Positions 9,066 to 18,102 of a stretch of DNA of 64,000 nt are shown here, one piece after another; positions within the stretch are counted from its first letter, which is position 1, and each line of letters starts with the position of its first letter. The notes beneath the pieces were generated by a model that was given only the letters and a program-made list of their open reading frames with translations, did not search any database and had not been told where the DNA came from. The stretch is taken from assembly GCF_001931685.1 (NCBI RefSeq), contig NZ_MOOY01000003.1:124001-188000 (forward strand), written 5' to 3'. Both the position numbers and the translations under genes were made by a program. The stretch is from Pararhizobium arenae (GTDB lineage Bacteria > Pseudomonadota > Alphaproteobacteria > Rhizobiales > Rhizobiaceae).

Positions 9066-9764
9066 TCAGAAGCCGTCGAATACGGTCACGTCCTGCCCGT
9101 TCTCCCCGTCTTCCTCGTCACGGCGCAGCGGGCGAAAACTCATGCGGTGCAGAGGGCAGGGGCCATCGTCGATAATGGCCTTGCGATGGCGCGCTGTGGC
9201 GTATCCCGCGTGTACGGAAAAGCCGTAGGCCGGGAAGACCAGATCGGCCCGCGCCATCATCCGGTCGCGGGTGACCTTGGCGACGATCGAAGCGGCGGCG
9301 ATCGAGACGGAACGGGCATCGCCCTTGACGACAGCCTTGCCGACGCAGGCGAGGCCCGGCGGAACATCGCGACCATCCGCCAGCACGCAGGACGGCGTAA
9401 GAGCGAGGCCTGCGACAGCCCGGCGCATCGCATCCAGGCTTGCTTTGCGGATATCCGTCCCGTCGATCCTGCGCGCGCCGGAAGAGGCGACAGAAACGAT
9501 CGCATTGGCGAGGATGATATCGTAAAGCTGCTCACGGCGGGAAAGGGTGAGCTTCTTGCTGTCGTTCAGCCCTTCCGGAATGTTGTCCGGGTCGAGGATA
9601 ACAGCGGCGGCAACAACCGGCCCTGCAAGCGGCCCGCGCCCTGCCTCATCCGTTCCGGCCACCGGCCAGAGCCCCTCGCGCCGAACGCCAGTTTCTATTG
9701 AAAAATCAGGCCCGCCGGCATCGTCGAAAAAAAAGGGGGAATCGGGCACTGTGCTTCGTGACAT
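9066..9764 (-). CDS. rnhB: Ribonuclease HII
   Basis: RNase HII cuts the RNA strand of RNA-DNA hybrids and removes single misincorporated ribonucleotides. The 232-residue product has [12 protein letters not shown] with catalytic Asp39-Glu40, then the LADGRDVP and [22 protein letters not shown] motifs holding the remaining acidic residues. I chose ATG at 9764 because the frame upstream is proline/arginine-rich and unlike the family. The N-terminal FFF is encoded by a run of A/T and could be prone to slippage. It lies 135 bases after the radical SAM gene, probably in one transcript. Confidence 0.95.
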   Translation of the reverse strand: MSRSTVPDSPFFFDDAGGPDFSIETGVRREGLWPVAGTDEAGRGPLAGPVVAAAVILDPDNIPEGLNDSKKLTLSRREQLYDIILANAIVSVASSGARRIDGTDIRKASLDAMRRAVAGLALTPSCVLADGRDVPPGLACVGKAVVKGDARSVSIAAASIVAKVTRDRMMARADLVFPAYGFSVHAGYATARHRKAIIDDGPCPLHRMSFRPLRRDEEDGENGQDVTVFDGF

Positions 9765-9899
9765 TGGCGGACCGTTGCACGGAAGCCCGATTCCCTGCAA
9801 GTCCCCCGGCCGGATGCGGCGACGGCCGGGGGATTGGCCGTTCCCGTCACAGGGACGAACGGGAACGGCAGAAACATGAGCCGGCATCGCCGGCCGGGC

Positions 9900-11057
9900 T
9901 CACAGCAGCGACAGCTGAACGCCTGACCCCAGCGGCGGCACGAACAGATCGCAGTTGAGCGGGCGTTTCGAAAGGTTCAGCTCCAGCCGCTTGGCGGCAA
10001 GCTCGAAACGTCGGCCGATCTGCCAGGCATAGGGGCCAGCCCCTTTCATGCGTTTGCCGAAATCGGCATCGTAATCCTTGCCGCCGCGCATGGAGCGCAC
10101 CAGCGACATCACATGGCGGTAGCGATCTGGATAGTTGCGCAGCAGCCAGTCGCGAAACAGCGGACTGACCTCCAGCGGCAGGCGCAGAAGAACGTAGCTC
10201 GCGGACGACGCGCCGGCGGCCTTGCCGGATTCCAGCACGCGCTCGATCTCGTGGTCGTTGAGGGCCGGTATGATCGGCGCCATCATTGCAGTGGTCGGAA
10301 TGCCCGCCTCTGACAGTATCCTGATCGCCTCCAGACGTTTGGAAGGCGTGGAGGCACGCGGCTCCATGAGCCGCGCCAGCTTGCGGTCGAGCGTCGTCAC
10401 CGAGAGCCCGACCTTGGCCAGCCCCTTTTCCGCCATCGGGCCGAGAATATCGATGTCCCGCGTTACCATCGCCGATTTGGTGACGATCATGACTGGGTGA
10501 TTGCAGGCCTCCAGCACTTCGAGAACCTGACGCATGATGCGCCATTCCTTCTCGATCGGCTGGTAGGGATCCGTGTTGGTGCCGATCGCGATCGGCCGCA
10601 CCTTGTATCCCGGCTTTGCAAGCTCGCGCTCCAGAAGCCGGGCAGCGTCCGGCTTGGCAAACAGTTTCGCCTCGAAATCAAGCCCCGCCGAAAGGCCCAT
10701 ATAGGCATGCGTCGGCCGTGCAAAACAATAGATGCAGCCGTGCTCGCAGCCACGGTATGGATTGATCGAACGGTCGAAGGGGATGTCCGGGCTGTCGTTG
10801 CGGCTGATGACGGAACGCGGCTTCTCCACCTGCACTTCGGTCTTGAAAGGCGGCAGGTCTTCCAGCGAGTTCCAGCCGTCGTCTTCGGCTTCCCGGCTCA
10901 GCGGCTCGAAGCGCCCGGCGGTGTTCAGTCCGGCGCCGCGACCGCGCCGACGATCGATATCGATGCGCAGGCCCGTGCCGGCGATCATCGCTTCGGCCAT
11001 GTCAGCCGTGTGGGCGGGCGCAAACGCACCCTGCCTGAGATCAGACAGATCGGTCAT
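9900..11057 (-). CDS. PA0069-family radical SAM protein
   Basis: This 385-residue radical SAM protein has the cluster motif CEHGCIYC (Cys104, Cys108, Cys111) in the context NPYRGCEHGCIYCFARP, which defines the PA0069/SplB-like group. The rest follows a TIM-barrel radical SAM layout (PIAIGTNTDPYQPIEKEW, VMIVTKSAMVTRDI). The substrate is unknown; family relatives are loosely similar to spore photoproduct lyase. It is placed directly ahead of rnhB, a frequent rhizobial arrangement that hints at, but does not prove, a nucleic-acid-related role. Confidence 0.88.
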   Translation of the reverse strand: MTDLSDLRQGAFAPAHTADMAEAMIAGTGLRIDIDRRRGRGAGLNTAGRFEPLSREAEDDGWNSLEDLPPFKTEVQVEKPRSVISRNDSPDIPFDRSINPYRGCEHGCIYCFARPTHAYMGLSAGLDFEAKLFAKPDAARLLERELAKPGYKVRPIAIGTNTDPYQPIEKEWRIMRQVLEVLEACNHPVMIVTKSAMVTRDIDILGPMAEKGLAKVGLSVTTLDRKLARLMEPRASTPSKRLEAIRILSEAGIPTTAMMAPIIPALNDHEIERVLESGKAAGASSASYVLLRLPLEVSPLFRDWLLRNYPDRYRHVMSLVRSMRGGKDYDADFGKRMKGAGPYAWQIGRRFELAAKRLELNLSKRPLNCDLFVPPLGSGVQLSLL

Positions 11058-11279
11058 GTCGAGACAACTCCGGGAAACCAGAAGTGCCGCATCCTGCGAC
11101 GGTTTCTGATTATTTTCCTAACGCGAAATTGAGAACAATGCAAGAACAAAAAATCGGCACGGTTGGGTGAAGGCAACGTCAGCGGCCTTAAAGTGTTGAG
11201 ATTCATGATTAATGAAGAGCGAACGTGTCCCGCTTCGTTGCAATGTGGCAATTCCTGCTGCGATGCGATAGGAGGGGCG

Positions 11280-11810
11280 ATGCTGACGATCATCCTGGAA
11301 ACCCGCAACAACGAAGCCGAACTCGCCCAGAGCCTGTCTGCGCTTGTTTCCGCGGCGGTGGAAGGCTTGATCAGCGATGTCATCGTTCTGGATCATGGCT
11401 CCGACGACGGGTCTTTGCGCGTGGCGGATGCGGCGGGTTGCCGGTTCCACGATCTCTGGGACCTGGCGGATATCATCCGCTCGGCGCGCGGCGAATGGCT
11501 GCTGTTTCTCGAGCCGGGTGCGCGGCCGACGGGGCGCTGGATCGACGATGTGGCCGAATACATGGCTCTGAACAGGGAGCCGGCCCACTTCTCGCCCGCG
11601 CGGCTTTACCGCAAGCCGCTGCTGAAGCGGCTTTTCATCCGCCCCACACCGCTGGAGCACGGCATTCTTGTGTCCCGGCAACAGGCTTCGGCCGCTGTGC
11701 GTGCCAACAGTCCCGGTGATATAGCCAAAGCGCTTTCGACCCGCCGCCTGTCTGCCGAGATCATACCCGCCTGGGTCGCTACCGAGGCACGCACCCCCCT
11801 GCGCGGATGA
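11280..11810 (+). CDS. Short family 2 glycosyltransferase-like protein
   Basis: This 176-residue product resembles the nucleotide-binding half of GT-A (family 2) glycosyltransferases: MLTIILETRNNEAELAQSL at the start, then DVIVLDHGSDDGS, ADIIRSARGEWLLFLEPGARP. It is shorter than typical GT2 enzymes and lacks an obvious acceptor half or membrane segment. The sugar substrate cannot be predicted. ATG at 11280 has a strong GGAGGGG site; the frame is open upstream but lacks such a site. It converges on the RTX gene at 11937. Confidence 0.75.
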   Translation: MLTIILETRNNEAELAQSLSALVSAAVEGLISDVIVLDHGSDDGSLRVADAAGCRFHDLWDLADIIRSARGEWLLFLEPGARPTGRWIDDVAEYMALNREPAHFSPARLYRKPLLKRLFIRPTPLEHGILVSRQQASAAVRANSPGDIAKALSTRRLSAEIIPAWVATEARTPLRG

Positions 11811-11818
11811 CGGCCATG

Positions 11819-11846
11819 AAAAGGGCAGGCCCTTTCGAGCCCGCCC
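11819..11846 (-). terminator. Intrinsic terminator of the second RTX gene
   Basis: On the minus strand GGGCGGGC pairs with GCCTGCCC (one G-U), followed by TTTT. It lies between two convergent genes, about 90 bases after the RTX gene stop. Confidence 0.6.
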
Positions 11847-11936
11847 GCGCTTCATGGAAAATTGCTGCCTGAAAATGTCTTGTCGCGGACTGCCGCGTTG
11901 TATAGCCACTCGCTCCGCTTGGACGCGGAAACCGCG

Positions 11937-12914
11937 TCAGAGGATGAAATCCGCTGCATTCATGCTGGTAACATTGATGGCGATCTGGAAGTCGGCCGTA
12001 CCATTGCCATCGACGTCGCCGGAGACCACGCCGCCGGAGAAGCGCAACTCGCCCGCATGGTTGCCGAAAGCGGCCGAGCCGATGAACGAGAACGCCTGAT
12101 TGCCGGCAACCGTGGTCTTGGCGTCGATGCCGCCGAGATCGACTTTGTCGCCCTGGGCGCGGGAGAAATCCAGGATACTGTCGCGGTTCGCCCCGACAAC
12201 GCTTTCGTTCTTGTTGTTGAAGTCGAACTTGTCGGCACCCGTCCCGCCCCGCAGTTGGTCGCGGCCGGTCCCACCCGTCAGGACGTCATTGCCGCCGAGG
12301 CCGGAAAGAATGTCGTTGCCGCCGCGACCGTTCAGCGTGTTTGCGGCAGACGAGCCGACGATCGTGTCGCCGACATTGGTGCCCGCCGCATTCTCGATGC
12401 TGACGAGAGTTTCGAAGCGATTGGCGCCCGTCTGGGCAAAACCCTGGCCGAGATCGATGCCGACGCCGGTGCTGCGCAAGACAGAGCTGTCGTCGCGCGG
12501 CTCGTAGCTGATGCTGTCTGTGCCCGCACCGCCGTTGAAGACATTCTGCCAGCCTTCGGAGAAAAAGCTGTCATTGCCGTTTTCGCCGAAATAGTCGCTG
12601 TGGAAGGTGGAAACCGCAATGGTATCGTTGCCGTCGCCCGCCCGGATGGTGTCGAACGGCGAGCCCGAAAAGGCGAAGCCAAGGCCGACATAGGCGTCGT
12701 CGCCGGTGCCCAGGCGGATATCGTTGCCGCCTTCGAAGTGGTTGACCACGCCATCATTGCCGGCGCCTGCATCGACGAAATTGAAGCCGCCGAAATCGTC
12801 GCTGCGGTTCAGGATGATGGTGTCGTTGCCGTTGAGGCCGAAAATGCGGACCTCGATTTCATTGCCTTGCTGGATGGTGTCTGCGCCGTTGGTGCCGTTG
12901 ATCGTCCTGCCCAT
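11937..12914 (-). CDS. RTX calcium-binding protein
   Basis: This 325-residue protein consists almost entirely of RTX-type repeats (NGTNGADTIQQGN at the N-terminus, GGRGGNDILSGLGGNDVL type repeats around residues 190-225). It ends in an M10/serralysin-like C-terminal domain with GDVDGNGTADFQIAI and NAADFIL. This resembles the end of the RTX protein at 922-2676. No enzymatic domain or signal peptide is seen; type I secretion is inferred. Role unknown. Confidence 0.85.
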   Translation of the reverse strand: MGRTINGTNGADTIQQGNEIEVRIFGLNGNDTIILNRSDDFGGFNFVDAGAGNDGVVNHFEGGNDIRLGTGDDAYVGLGFAFSGSPFDTIRAGDGNDTIAVSTFHSDYFGENGNDSFFSEGWQNVFNGGAGTDSISYEPRDDSSVLRSTGVGIDLGQGFAQTGANRFETLVSIENAAGTNVGDTIVGSSAANTLNGRGGNDILSGLGGNDVLTGGTGRDQLRGGTGADKFDFNNKNESVVGANRDSILDFSRAQGDKVDLGGIDAKTTVAGNQAFSFIGSAAFGNHAGELRFSGGVVSGDVDGNGTADFQIAINVTSMNAADFIL

Positions 12915-13016
12915 TGTCTTTCTCCCTCTGTCTGTCTGTTGGGAGGTTTATAGACCGGACAGGAGGGGTCGCGCTGTTTCGGATGGAACAGGGGCGTGCG
13001 GTGGCGCGTGAAAATA

Positions 13017-13559
13017 TCAGCTGCGCTTCAGGTGTTCGTCGAGACGCGGCATGATCTCCACGAAGTTGCAGGGCATGTGCCGATAGTCGAGCTGCTGCTT
13101 GAGAATGCCATCCCAGGCGTCGCGGCAGGCGCCGGGGGAACCGGGCAGAACGAAGACGAAGGTCGTGCCGATGAGGCCCGCGGTAGCGCGCGACTGGATG
13201 GTCGATGTGCCGATCTTGTCGTAGGAGTTGCGATGAAAGACCGCGGAAAAGCCCTCCATGCGCTTGTCGAAATGCGGCTCCAGCGTATCGGGCGTGACAT
13301 CGCGTCCGGTAAAGCCCGTGCCGCCCGTCGTGATAATCACGTCGATGGCATCGTTTCCCGACCAGCCCAACACCCTTTCGGCGATGGCCTCCTTGTCATC
13401 GGGGGAAATGGCACGATCGACGAGCCTGTGTCCAGCCTCCGCGATACGGTCCGCCAGCGTGTCGCCGGATCGGTCGTCCGCCAGCGTGCGGGTGTCGGAT
13501 ACCGTGAGAACGGCAATGCCGAGCGGAATGAAAGGCCGGTTATCGTCAGACTTTGCCAT
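13017..13559 (-). CDS. moaB: Molybdopterin biosynthesis protein MoaB
   Basis: MoaB/MogA-type proteins act in molybdenum cofactor synthesis by adenylating molybdopterin. The 180-residue product has the family motifs VLTVSDTRT, DVIITTGGTGFTGRDVTPD and LPGSPGACRDAWDGI. ATG at 13559 gives the normal length; the frame upstream is arginine-rich and lies inside ispE. It overlaps the end of ispE by 14 bases, so the two are co-transcribed even though the pathways are unrelated. Confidence 0.95.
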   Translation of the reverse strand: MAKSDDNRPFIPLGIAVLTVSDTRTLADDRSGDTLADRIAEAGHRLVDRAISPDDKEAIAERVLGWSGNDAIDVIITTGGTGFTGRDVTPDTLEPHFDKRMEGFSAVFHRNSYDKIGTSTIQSRATAGLIGTTFVFVLPGSPGACRDAWDGILKQQLDYRHMPCNFVEIMPRLDEHLKRS

Positions 13560-14499
13560 CGTCGTCTCCTGCAACACTGAAACAGCGTAAAACGTACCAG
13601 TCGGGATGGTTCGCCGAAAGCGCCTCCGCTGCCGCGTCGCGTGCCTGCTCCGTTTCATAAAGACCAAAGCAGGTGGCGCCGGAGCCGGACATGCGCGTGA
13701 ACAGCGCATCTGCGGCAAGCGCCTGCGATACCTCGGCAATCACCGGCTCAAGCAGCCGTGCCGGCGGCTCCAGATCGTTGCGCATCGCAGCCAGCGCAGA
13801 GAACCATTCGCCGGCGGAAGCCTGTTTTCCCGGCAAAACGAGAGGCGGGTTGGTCTTGTTGGTCAGGAGGCGAAAGATCGCAGGTGTGGAAACCGGCACA
13901 AGCGGATTGACCAGCAGCATTGGAAAGCGGGGAAAATCCCGCAGGATTTCCGTGTGTTCGCCGATGCCGCGTGCCACCAGCGGCCGGCCCTGAAAGCACA
14001 TCGGCACGTCGGCGCCAAGCCGGATGGCGATCTCTGCGAGTTCGCCGGCATTGCTTGTGTCGGCGAGCCCCTCCGGCGCCTGCCAAAGAGCAAGCAAGCC
14101 CTTAAGCGTCGCTGCAGCATCAGCCGATCCGCCGCCAATGCCGGAAGCGACCGGGAGGTTTTTTTCCAGATGCAGATGAACGGGGCCAGCGGCATGGCCG
14201 TACCGTTGCAAAAGTGCCCGAAGGCTGTCACGCGCCGTGAGCACGAGATTTCCGCCCGCGGCGGCGCCATCAGACGGGATATCGGCGCAAAATGCGCCCG
14301 AAACCGTAAATCGGTCCGCGGTGGAAGCGGAAAAACCGATGCGATCGCCCCGATCCGCAAAGGTTACGATGCTTTCTAGCAGATGGTAACCATCGGTCCT
14401 CTGACCGACCACATGCAGCGCTAGATTGATCTTGGCAGGGGCCGTCAGAACCAGCTCGAACTGCGAGAGATCGTTTCTACGCATATCAGCCGCGATCAT
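13546..14499 (-). CDS. ispE: 4-diphosphocytidyl-2-C-methyl-D-erythritol kinase
   Basis: IspE phosphorylates CDP-methylerythritol in the non-mevalonate isoprenoid pathway. The GHMP-kinase ATP loop is clear (LPVASGIGGGSADAAATL). The N-terminal APAKINLALHVVGQRTDGYHLL and the C-terminal RMSGSGATCFGLY are also typical. The protein has 317 residues from ATG 14499; ATG at 14484 is the alternative and neither has a strong ribosome site. It is followed by moaB; a long-chain prenyl diphosphate synthase, a consumer of this pathway's products, lies 2 kb away on the same strand. Confidence 0.95.
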   Translation of the reverse strand: MIAADMRRNDLSQFELVLTAPAKINLALHVVGQRTDGYHLLESIVTFADRGDRIGFSASTADRFTVSGAFCADIPSDGAAAGGNLVLTARDSLRALLQRYGHAAGPVHLHLEKNLPVASGIGGGSADAAATLKGLLALWQAPEGLADTSNAGELAEIAIRLGADVPMCFQGRPLVARGIGEHTEILRDFPRFPMLLVNPLVPVSTPAIFRLLTNKTNPPLVLPGKQASAGEWFSALAAMRNDLEPPARLLEPVIAEVSQALAADALFTRMSGSGATCFGLYETEQARDAAAEALSANHPDWYVLRCFSVAGDDDGKV

Positions 14500-14592
14500 C
14501 AAAAGACTTTCAGGGAATACGGATTGCCGCTTGCTCCCCCTTCTCGCCGAAACGGGAAGGGGAAACGTCATGGAAGGCGTACCTGTTTGGGA

Positions 14593-16425
14593 TCAGCTCT
14601 TCTTGCCGGCCGTATCGACCGGATCGGTTTTTTCCGGCAGCTTCTCATTGGCATCGGCGGCATTGGGAACGTTGTCGTCAAGCGGCGGCAAGCCGTTTTC
14701 GATCTTGGCCTTGATCTTCGGGATTTCCGCTTCTTCCGGCTTAAGATCGAGCGTCTGGTTCCATTTGTAGACCGCCTCAAGCTTACGGCCAACACGCCAG
14801 TAGGCATCGCCCAGATGGTCGTTGATGGTCGGATCGCCAGCCAGAAGCTCGGCGGCGCGCTCGAGTTCGGTCACCGCGTCCTCAAAACGTCCCATGCGGA
14901 AATAGGCCCAGCCGAGCGAGTCGATGATGTAGCCGTCATCCGGCTTCAACTCGACAGCCTTGCGGATCATCTCCAGGCCCTTTTCGAGATTGATGTTCAT
15001 ATCGATCCAGGAGTAGCCGAGATAGTTCAAAACCTGCGGCTGATCCGGGTTGAGCTCCAGTGCCTTGGTGAAGTTCGGTTCCGCCTTCGGCCATTCCTTT
15101 AGGCGTTCATAGGCGATGCCGCGCTGGAAGTAGATCGACCAATCCTGCTTTTTCGGGAGCGGTCCGAGAGAATCCACCGCCTGATCGTAGACCCGCGACA
15201 TCTCTCTGTAATCCTTGGCGTCCGAAAGCACGCTGCCATAGGCGACATAGCTGCGGATATCTTTCGGATCGAGTTCGATCAAACCCTTCAGGTGTGTCTT
15301 GGCTTCCTCGACCTTGCCGACGGAAGCGAGCGCCAGTCCAAGCTGCATCTCGGACAGACGACGCATCGGCGAGCCTTCCGGCACCTGTCTGTAGAATTCG
15401 ATCGCCTGTTCCGGCTTCTTCAGGTTTTCGGCAACGCCACCGAGCATCACGAGCACGTCGGAACTGTCGGGATCGAGCGCACGCGCCGACTGGAGATAGA
15501 GCGAGACGATGTCTTCCGCGCCATCGCGGTTCAACGCGGCACCAATGCTGAACAGCACGGCGGCTGCGCCCTGCGCGGCATCGCGAACCTGCTGCTCCTG
15601 CGGCTGGCCTTTCTCGATGCTGATGCGCAGGGAGCTGAGCGGCGCGTAGTTGTTGAGGAAGTTTTCGCCGACTGCGATCGCGTCGAGCGCTTTCTGCTTG
15701 TTGCCGTCACGGGCTTCGAGGCGGGCAAGAGCGGTGATGGCGCGCAGGAATGTGTCCGGCGCCGCGCCGCCGCCGTTGCGGTCGAGAATTGCATCGTTGA
15801 AGCGCGCGCGGGCCGTGGCCTTGTCGCCGGCAGCAAGCGCGATCGCGCCTTCATGGTAATTCTTGAAAATGGCGAACCACTCAGGGCCTTCCAGCGCCTG
15901 GATCGAAGCGATCGCGTTCTTGGGATTGCCGGAACCGGCCTTCGCCCAGCCGATCAGCAGGCCGTTCAGCAGCCGGTCCAGATCGTTCGGACCCTTGTAG
16001 ACGAGCAGCTTTTCAGCATTCTTGAATTCCTTCTTGCGGATAGCATCCACAGCCCTGACGACAGTAGTGATCCGCTCGACCGACCTGTCGCCCTTCAGCT
16101 CCTCGGCGATCTTCACGCCATCTTCCAAATCGCCGTTCATCAAAAGCGTGATCATCAGCCGCTGCTTGACGTCAACGTTGTCCGGCTGGAATTCGAGGGC
16201 CGTGCGATAAAGTTTTGTCGCGGTCGCGAAATCGCGATCGACATCGGCGGTGCGCGCCGCAAGAAAGGCGCCGGAGAAGCTGTTGATCGAGTTGACATCG
16301 AAAGGCTTCGTTTCGGCGGCTGCGGCGGGCGTCTCCTCGGCAAGGCTCTGGGGCACGCTGGCAAGGGATGCCAGGGCAAGGAGCGCTGCACCGCTGAGGA
16401 GGCGAAGAATGTGTGTCTGCCGCAT
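14593..16425 (-). CDS. Large periplasmic TPR protein
   Basis: This 610-residue protein has an N-terminal signal peptide (LLSGAALLALASLASVPQSLAEE) and is otherwise helical tetratricopeptide repeats. The best ones are in the C-terminal third (for example PEQAIEFYRQV, WPKAEPNFTKALELNPDQPQVLNYLGY, RFEDAVTELERAAELL). TPR arrays act as protein scaffolds; export suggests an envelope assembly role. It lies between the prenyl diphosphate synthase gene and ispE on the same strand, with gaps that suggest its own promoter. Confidence 0.85.
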   Translation of the reverse strand: MRQTHILRLLSGAALLALASLASVPQSLAEETPAAAAETKPFDVNSINSFSGAFLAARTADVDRDFATATKLYRTALEFQPDNVDVKQRLMITLLMNGDLEDGVKIAEELKGDRSVERITTVVRAVDAIRKKEFKNAEKLLVYKGPNDLDRLLNGLLIGWAKAGSGNPKNAIASIQALEGPEWFAIFKNYHEGAIALAAGDKATARARFNDAILDRNGGGAAPDTFLRAITALARLEARDGNKQKALDAIAVGENFLNNYAPLSSLRISIEKGQPQEQQVRDAAQGAAAVLFSIGAALNRDGAEDIVSLYLQSARALDPDSSDVLVMLGGVAENLKKPEQAIEFYRQVPEGSPMRRLSEMQLGLALASVGKVEEAKTHLKGLIELDPKDIRSYVAYGSVLSDAKDYREMSRVYDQAVDSLGPLPKKQDWSIYFQRGIAYERLKEWPKAEPNFTKALELNPDQPQVLNYLGYSWIDMNINLEKGLEMIRKAVELKPDDGYIIDSLGWAYFRMGRFEDAVTELERAAELLAGDPTINDHLGDAYWRVGRKLEAVYKWNQTLDLKPEEAEIPKIKAKIENGLPPLDDNVPNAADANEKLPEKTDPVDTAGKKS

Positions 16426-16499
16426 GACAAGCCTTTCGTTGCGGAGCGTGCCGGTGGCCGCTGCCGGATAAGCGCGGAATCAATTCCGAAATAGTAGCG

Positions 16500-16640
16500 C
16501 ATAACCCGATGGACCGGAATCGGTCGCTTTGCGGATCATGCAGCATGACCGATCTGTCCGTCATGGACCACCGGCAGCCTTGGGTCGGGAGGCCGTACAA
16601 TCCTCCCGAGGGCCATTCTACAAAACAGAATGGCTTTTTT
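16500..16640 (+). ncRNA. Candidate small RNA with intrinsic terminator
   Basis: On the plus strand, in a gap between two minus-strand genes, two perfect 8-bp hairpins occur in a row: TCGGGAGG/CCTCCCGA (16585-16592 and 16602-16609) and GCCATTCT/AGAATGGC (16612-16619 and 16627-16634). The second is followed directly by six T. No plus-strand gene precedes this terminator. The first hairpin carries TCCTCCC, an anti-Shine-Dalgarno-like sequence seen in several rhizobial trans-acting RNAs. The 5' end is a guess; no clear promoter was found. Confidence 0.45.
16612..16640 (+). terminator. Orphan intrinsic terminator on the plus strand
   Basis: An 8-bp perfect stem with a 7-base loop and a T6 tail. 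It serves no plus-strand protein gene and supports the small RNA candidate. Confidence 0.75.
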
Positions 16641-16692
16641 GGCGCAACGCAGCAAGAATTTCGTGATTCCGGAAAGGTGTGCCGGGAAAAAG

Positions 16693-17709
16693 TCAGCTCA
16701 CCCGGTCGATGCAGAAATCGATGACTTCCAGAAGAGCCGACTTCCACGGCGATTGCGGTAGCGGCGCCAGAGCATCGCGGGCGATCGTGCCGTAATGCTG
16801 TGCGCGGGCGATCGTGTCCGTCAGGCCATTATAGCGCGCGATCAGGCCCATCGCCTTTTCCAGGTTTCGGTCATCGCTCTGGCCACCTTCGATTGCCTCC
16901 CGCCAGAAGCTGCGCTCTTCCGGCGTGCCGCGTCGATAAGACAGGATGACCGGGAGCGTGATCTTGCCCTCACGGAAATCGTCACCGACATTCTTCCCGA
17001 GATCGGCAGCCTTGCCGCCGTAATCCAAGACGTCATCAACCAGTTGGAAGGCGAGGCCGAGATTCATGCCGTAGGATTTCAGCGCATTGCGGCTGGCCTT
17101 GTCCGTGCCGGCAACGATCGGGCCGACTTCGGCTGCAGCGGCAAACAGCGCGGCCGTCTTGGCGCGGATGACCGAGAGATAGTCGTCTTCAGTCGTTTCC
17201 ATGTTCTTGGCGACGGAAAGCTGCAGCACTTCGCCTTCGGCAATGACGGATGCGGCGGTCGAAAGGACATCCAGCGCATCCAGCGAGCCGACATCAACCA
17301 TCATCCGGAAGGCCTGGCCGAGGAGAAAGTCGCCGACGAGCACGCTTGCCTGGTTGCCCCAGATCATGCGCGCAGTGGATTTGCCGCGCCGCAGATCGCT
17401 CTCATCGACCACGTCGTCATGCAGGAGCGTTGCGGTGTGCATGAACTCGACGGAGGTCGCCAGCTTCACATGGGCATCGCCGGTAAAGCCGAACATGGAC
17501 GCGGAGGCGAGCGTCAGCATCGGGCGCAGGCGTTTTCCGCCCGAGGAAATCAGGTGGTTCGCCACTTCCGGGATCATCTGCACGTCGGAACCTGCCTTGG
17601 AGAGAATAAGCTGGTTCACCCGCTCCATATCGGCTTTTGTCAGGTCGACGAGAGGCTTGACCGATGCCTGTTTGTTTTTGCCGTCTTCCAGCGGTATCAC
17701 TACGCCCAA
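16693..17709 (-). CDS. ispB: Long-chain polyprenyl (octaprenyl-type) diphosphate synthase
   Basis: This trans-prenyltransferase (338 residues) condenses isopentenyl diphosphate onto allylic diphosphates to make the ubiquinone side chain. Both aspartate-rich motifs are intact: LLHDDVVDESDLRRG and FQLVDDVLDYGG. GGKRLRPML is the pyrophosphate-binding region. The start is TTG at 17709: AGGAG stands 7 bases upstream and the product then begins GVVIPLEDGKNKQ as in rhizobial relatives. The frame stays open 860 bases upstream but crosses a repeat element and the DUF2007 gene. The ubiquinone enzyme UbiA is also in this window. Chain length is inferred. Confidence 0.92.
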   Translation of the reverse strand: MGVVIPLEDGKNKQASVKPLVDLTKADMERVNQLILSKAGSDVQMIPEVANHLISSGGKRLRPMLTLASASMFGFTGDAHVKLATSVEFMHTATLLHDDVVDESDLRRGKSTARMIWGNQASVLVGDFLLGQAFRMMVDVGSLDALDVLSTAASVIAEGEVLQLSVAKNMETTEDDYLSVIRAKTAALFAAAAEVGPIVAGTDKASRNALKSYGMNLGLAFQLVDDVLDYGGKAADLGKNVGDDFREGKITLPVILSYRRGTPEERSFWREAIEGGQSDDRNLEKAMGLIARYNGLTDTIARAQHYGTIARDALAPLPQSPWKSALLEVIDFCIDRVS

Positions 17710-17843
17710 CGCGAGCCACTCCTGTTCAATTTCAGTCCGGACAATAGAAAGGGGGGCTTGCGGCGGCAAGTGGGGATTTGGCCGTCCCAAGTAAAATTCG
17801 CCGTGATTTTGAGGCATTCCATCCGTGAGGCAGCGAACCCCGC

Positions 17844-18065
17844 ATGAAAGAACTGATCCGCACCAACGACGCCGTGCTCCTCTCCTTTGCCGAAAGCCTG
17901 ATGAAGGATGCCGGTATCGGCTGCATGATTGCCGACCAGAATATGAGCATTTTCGAAGGTTCGCTCGGGCTTTTGCCACGGCGGTTTCTGGTGGTGGAGG
18001 ATGATGCGGAGGAGGCGCGTAAGATATTGATCGATGCGGGGCTGGAAGCGGAGTTGCGGGAGTAG
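17844..18065 (+). CDS. DUF2007 domain protein
   Basis: This 73-residue protein (MKELIRTNDAVLLSFAESLM at the start, then IADQNMSIFEG and RRFLVVEDDAEEARKIL) matches the DUF2007 family of small putative signal-transducing proteins. The biochemical role is unknown. It is divergent from the prenyl diphosphate synthase gene and is followed by a palindromic repeat element. Confidence 0.85.
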   Translation: MKELIRTNDAVLLSFAESLMKDAGIGCMIADQNMSIFEGSLGLLPRRFLVVEDDAEEARKILIDAGLEAELRE

Positions 18066-18102
18066 GGCGGTGCGTTTTTCTAGACGACTGAGCGTGCCGC
18101 TT

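Noticed and set aside
8856-9701. Long plus-strand open frame opposite rnhB
   Set aside because: It lies antisense to a clear RNase HII gene, has no family motifs and no ribosome site; high GC keeps such frames open.
16509-16724. 71-codon plus-strand frame
   Set aside because: It reads straight through a strong intrinsic terminator and into the end of the synthase gene; the hairpins are better explained as RNA structure.
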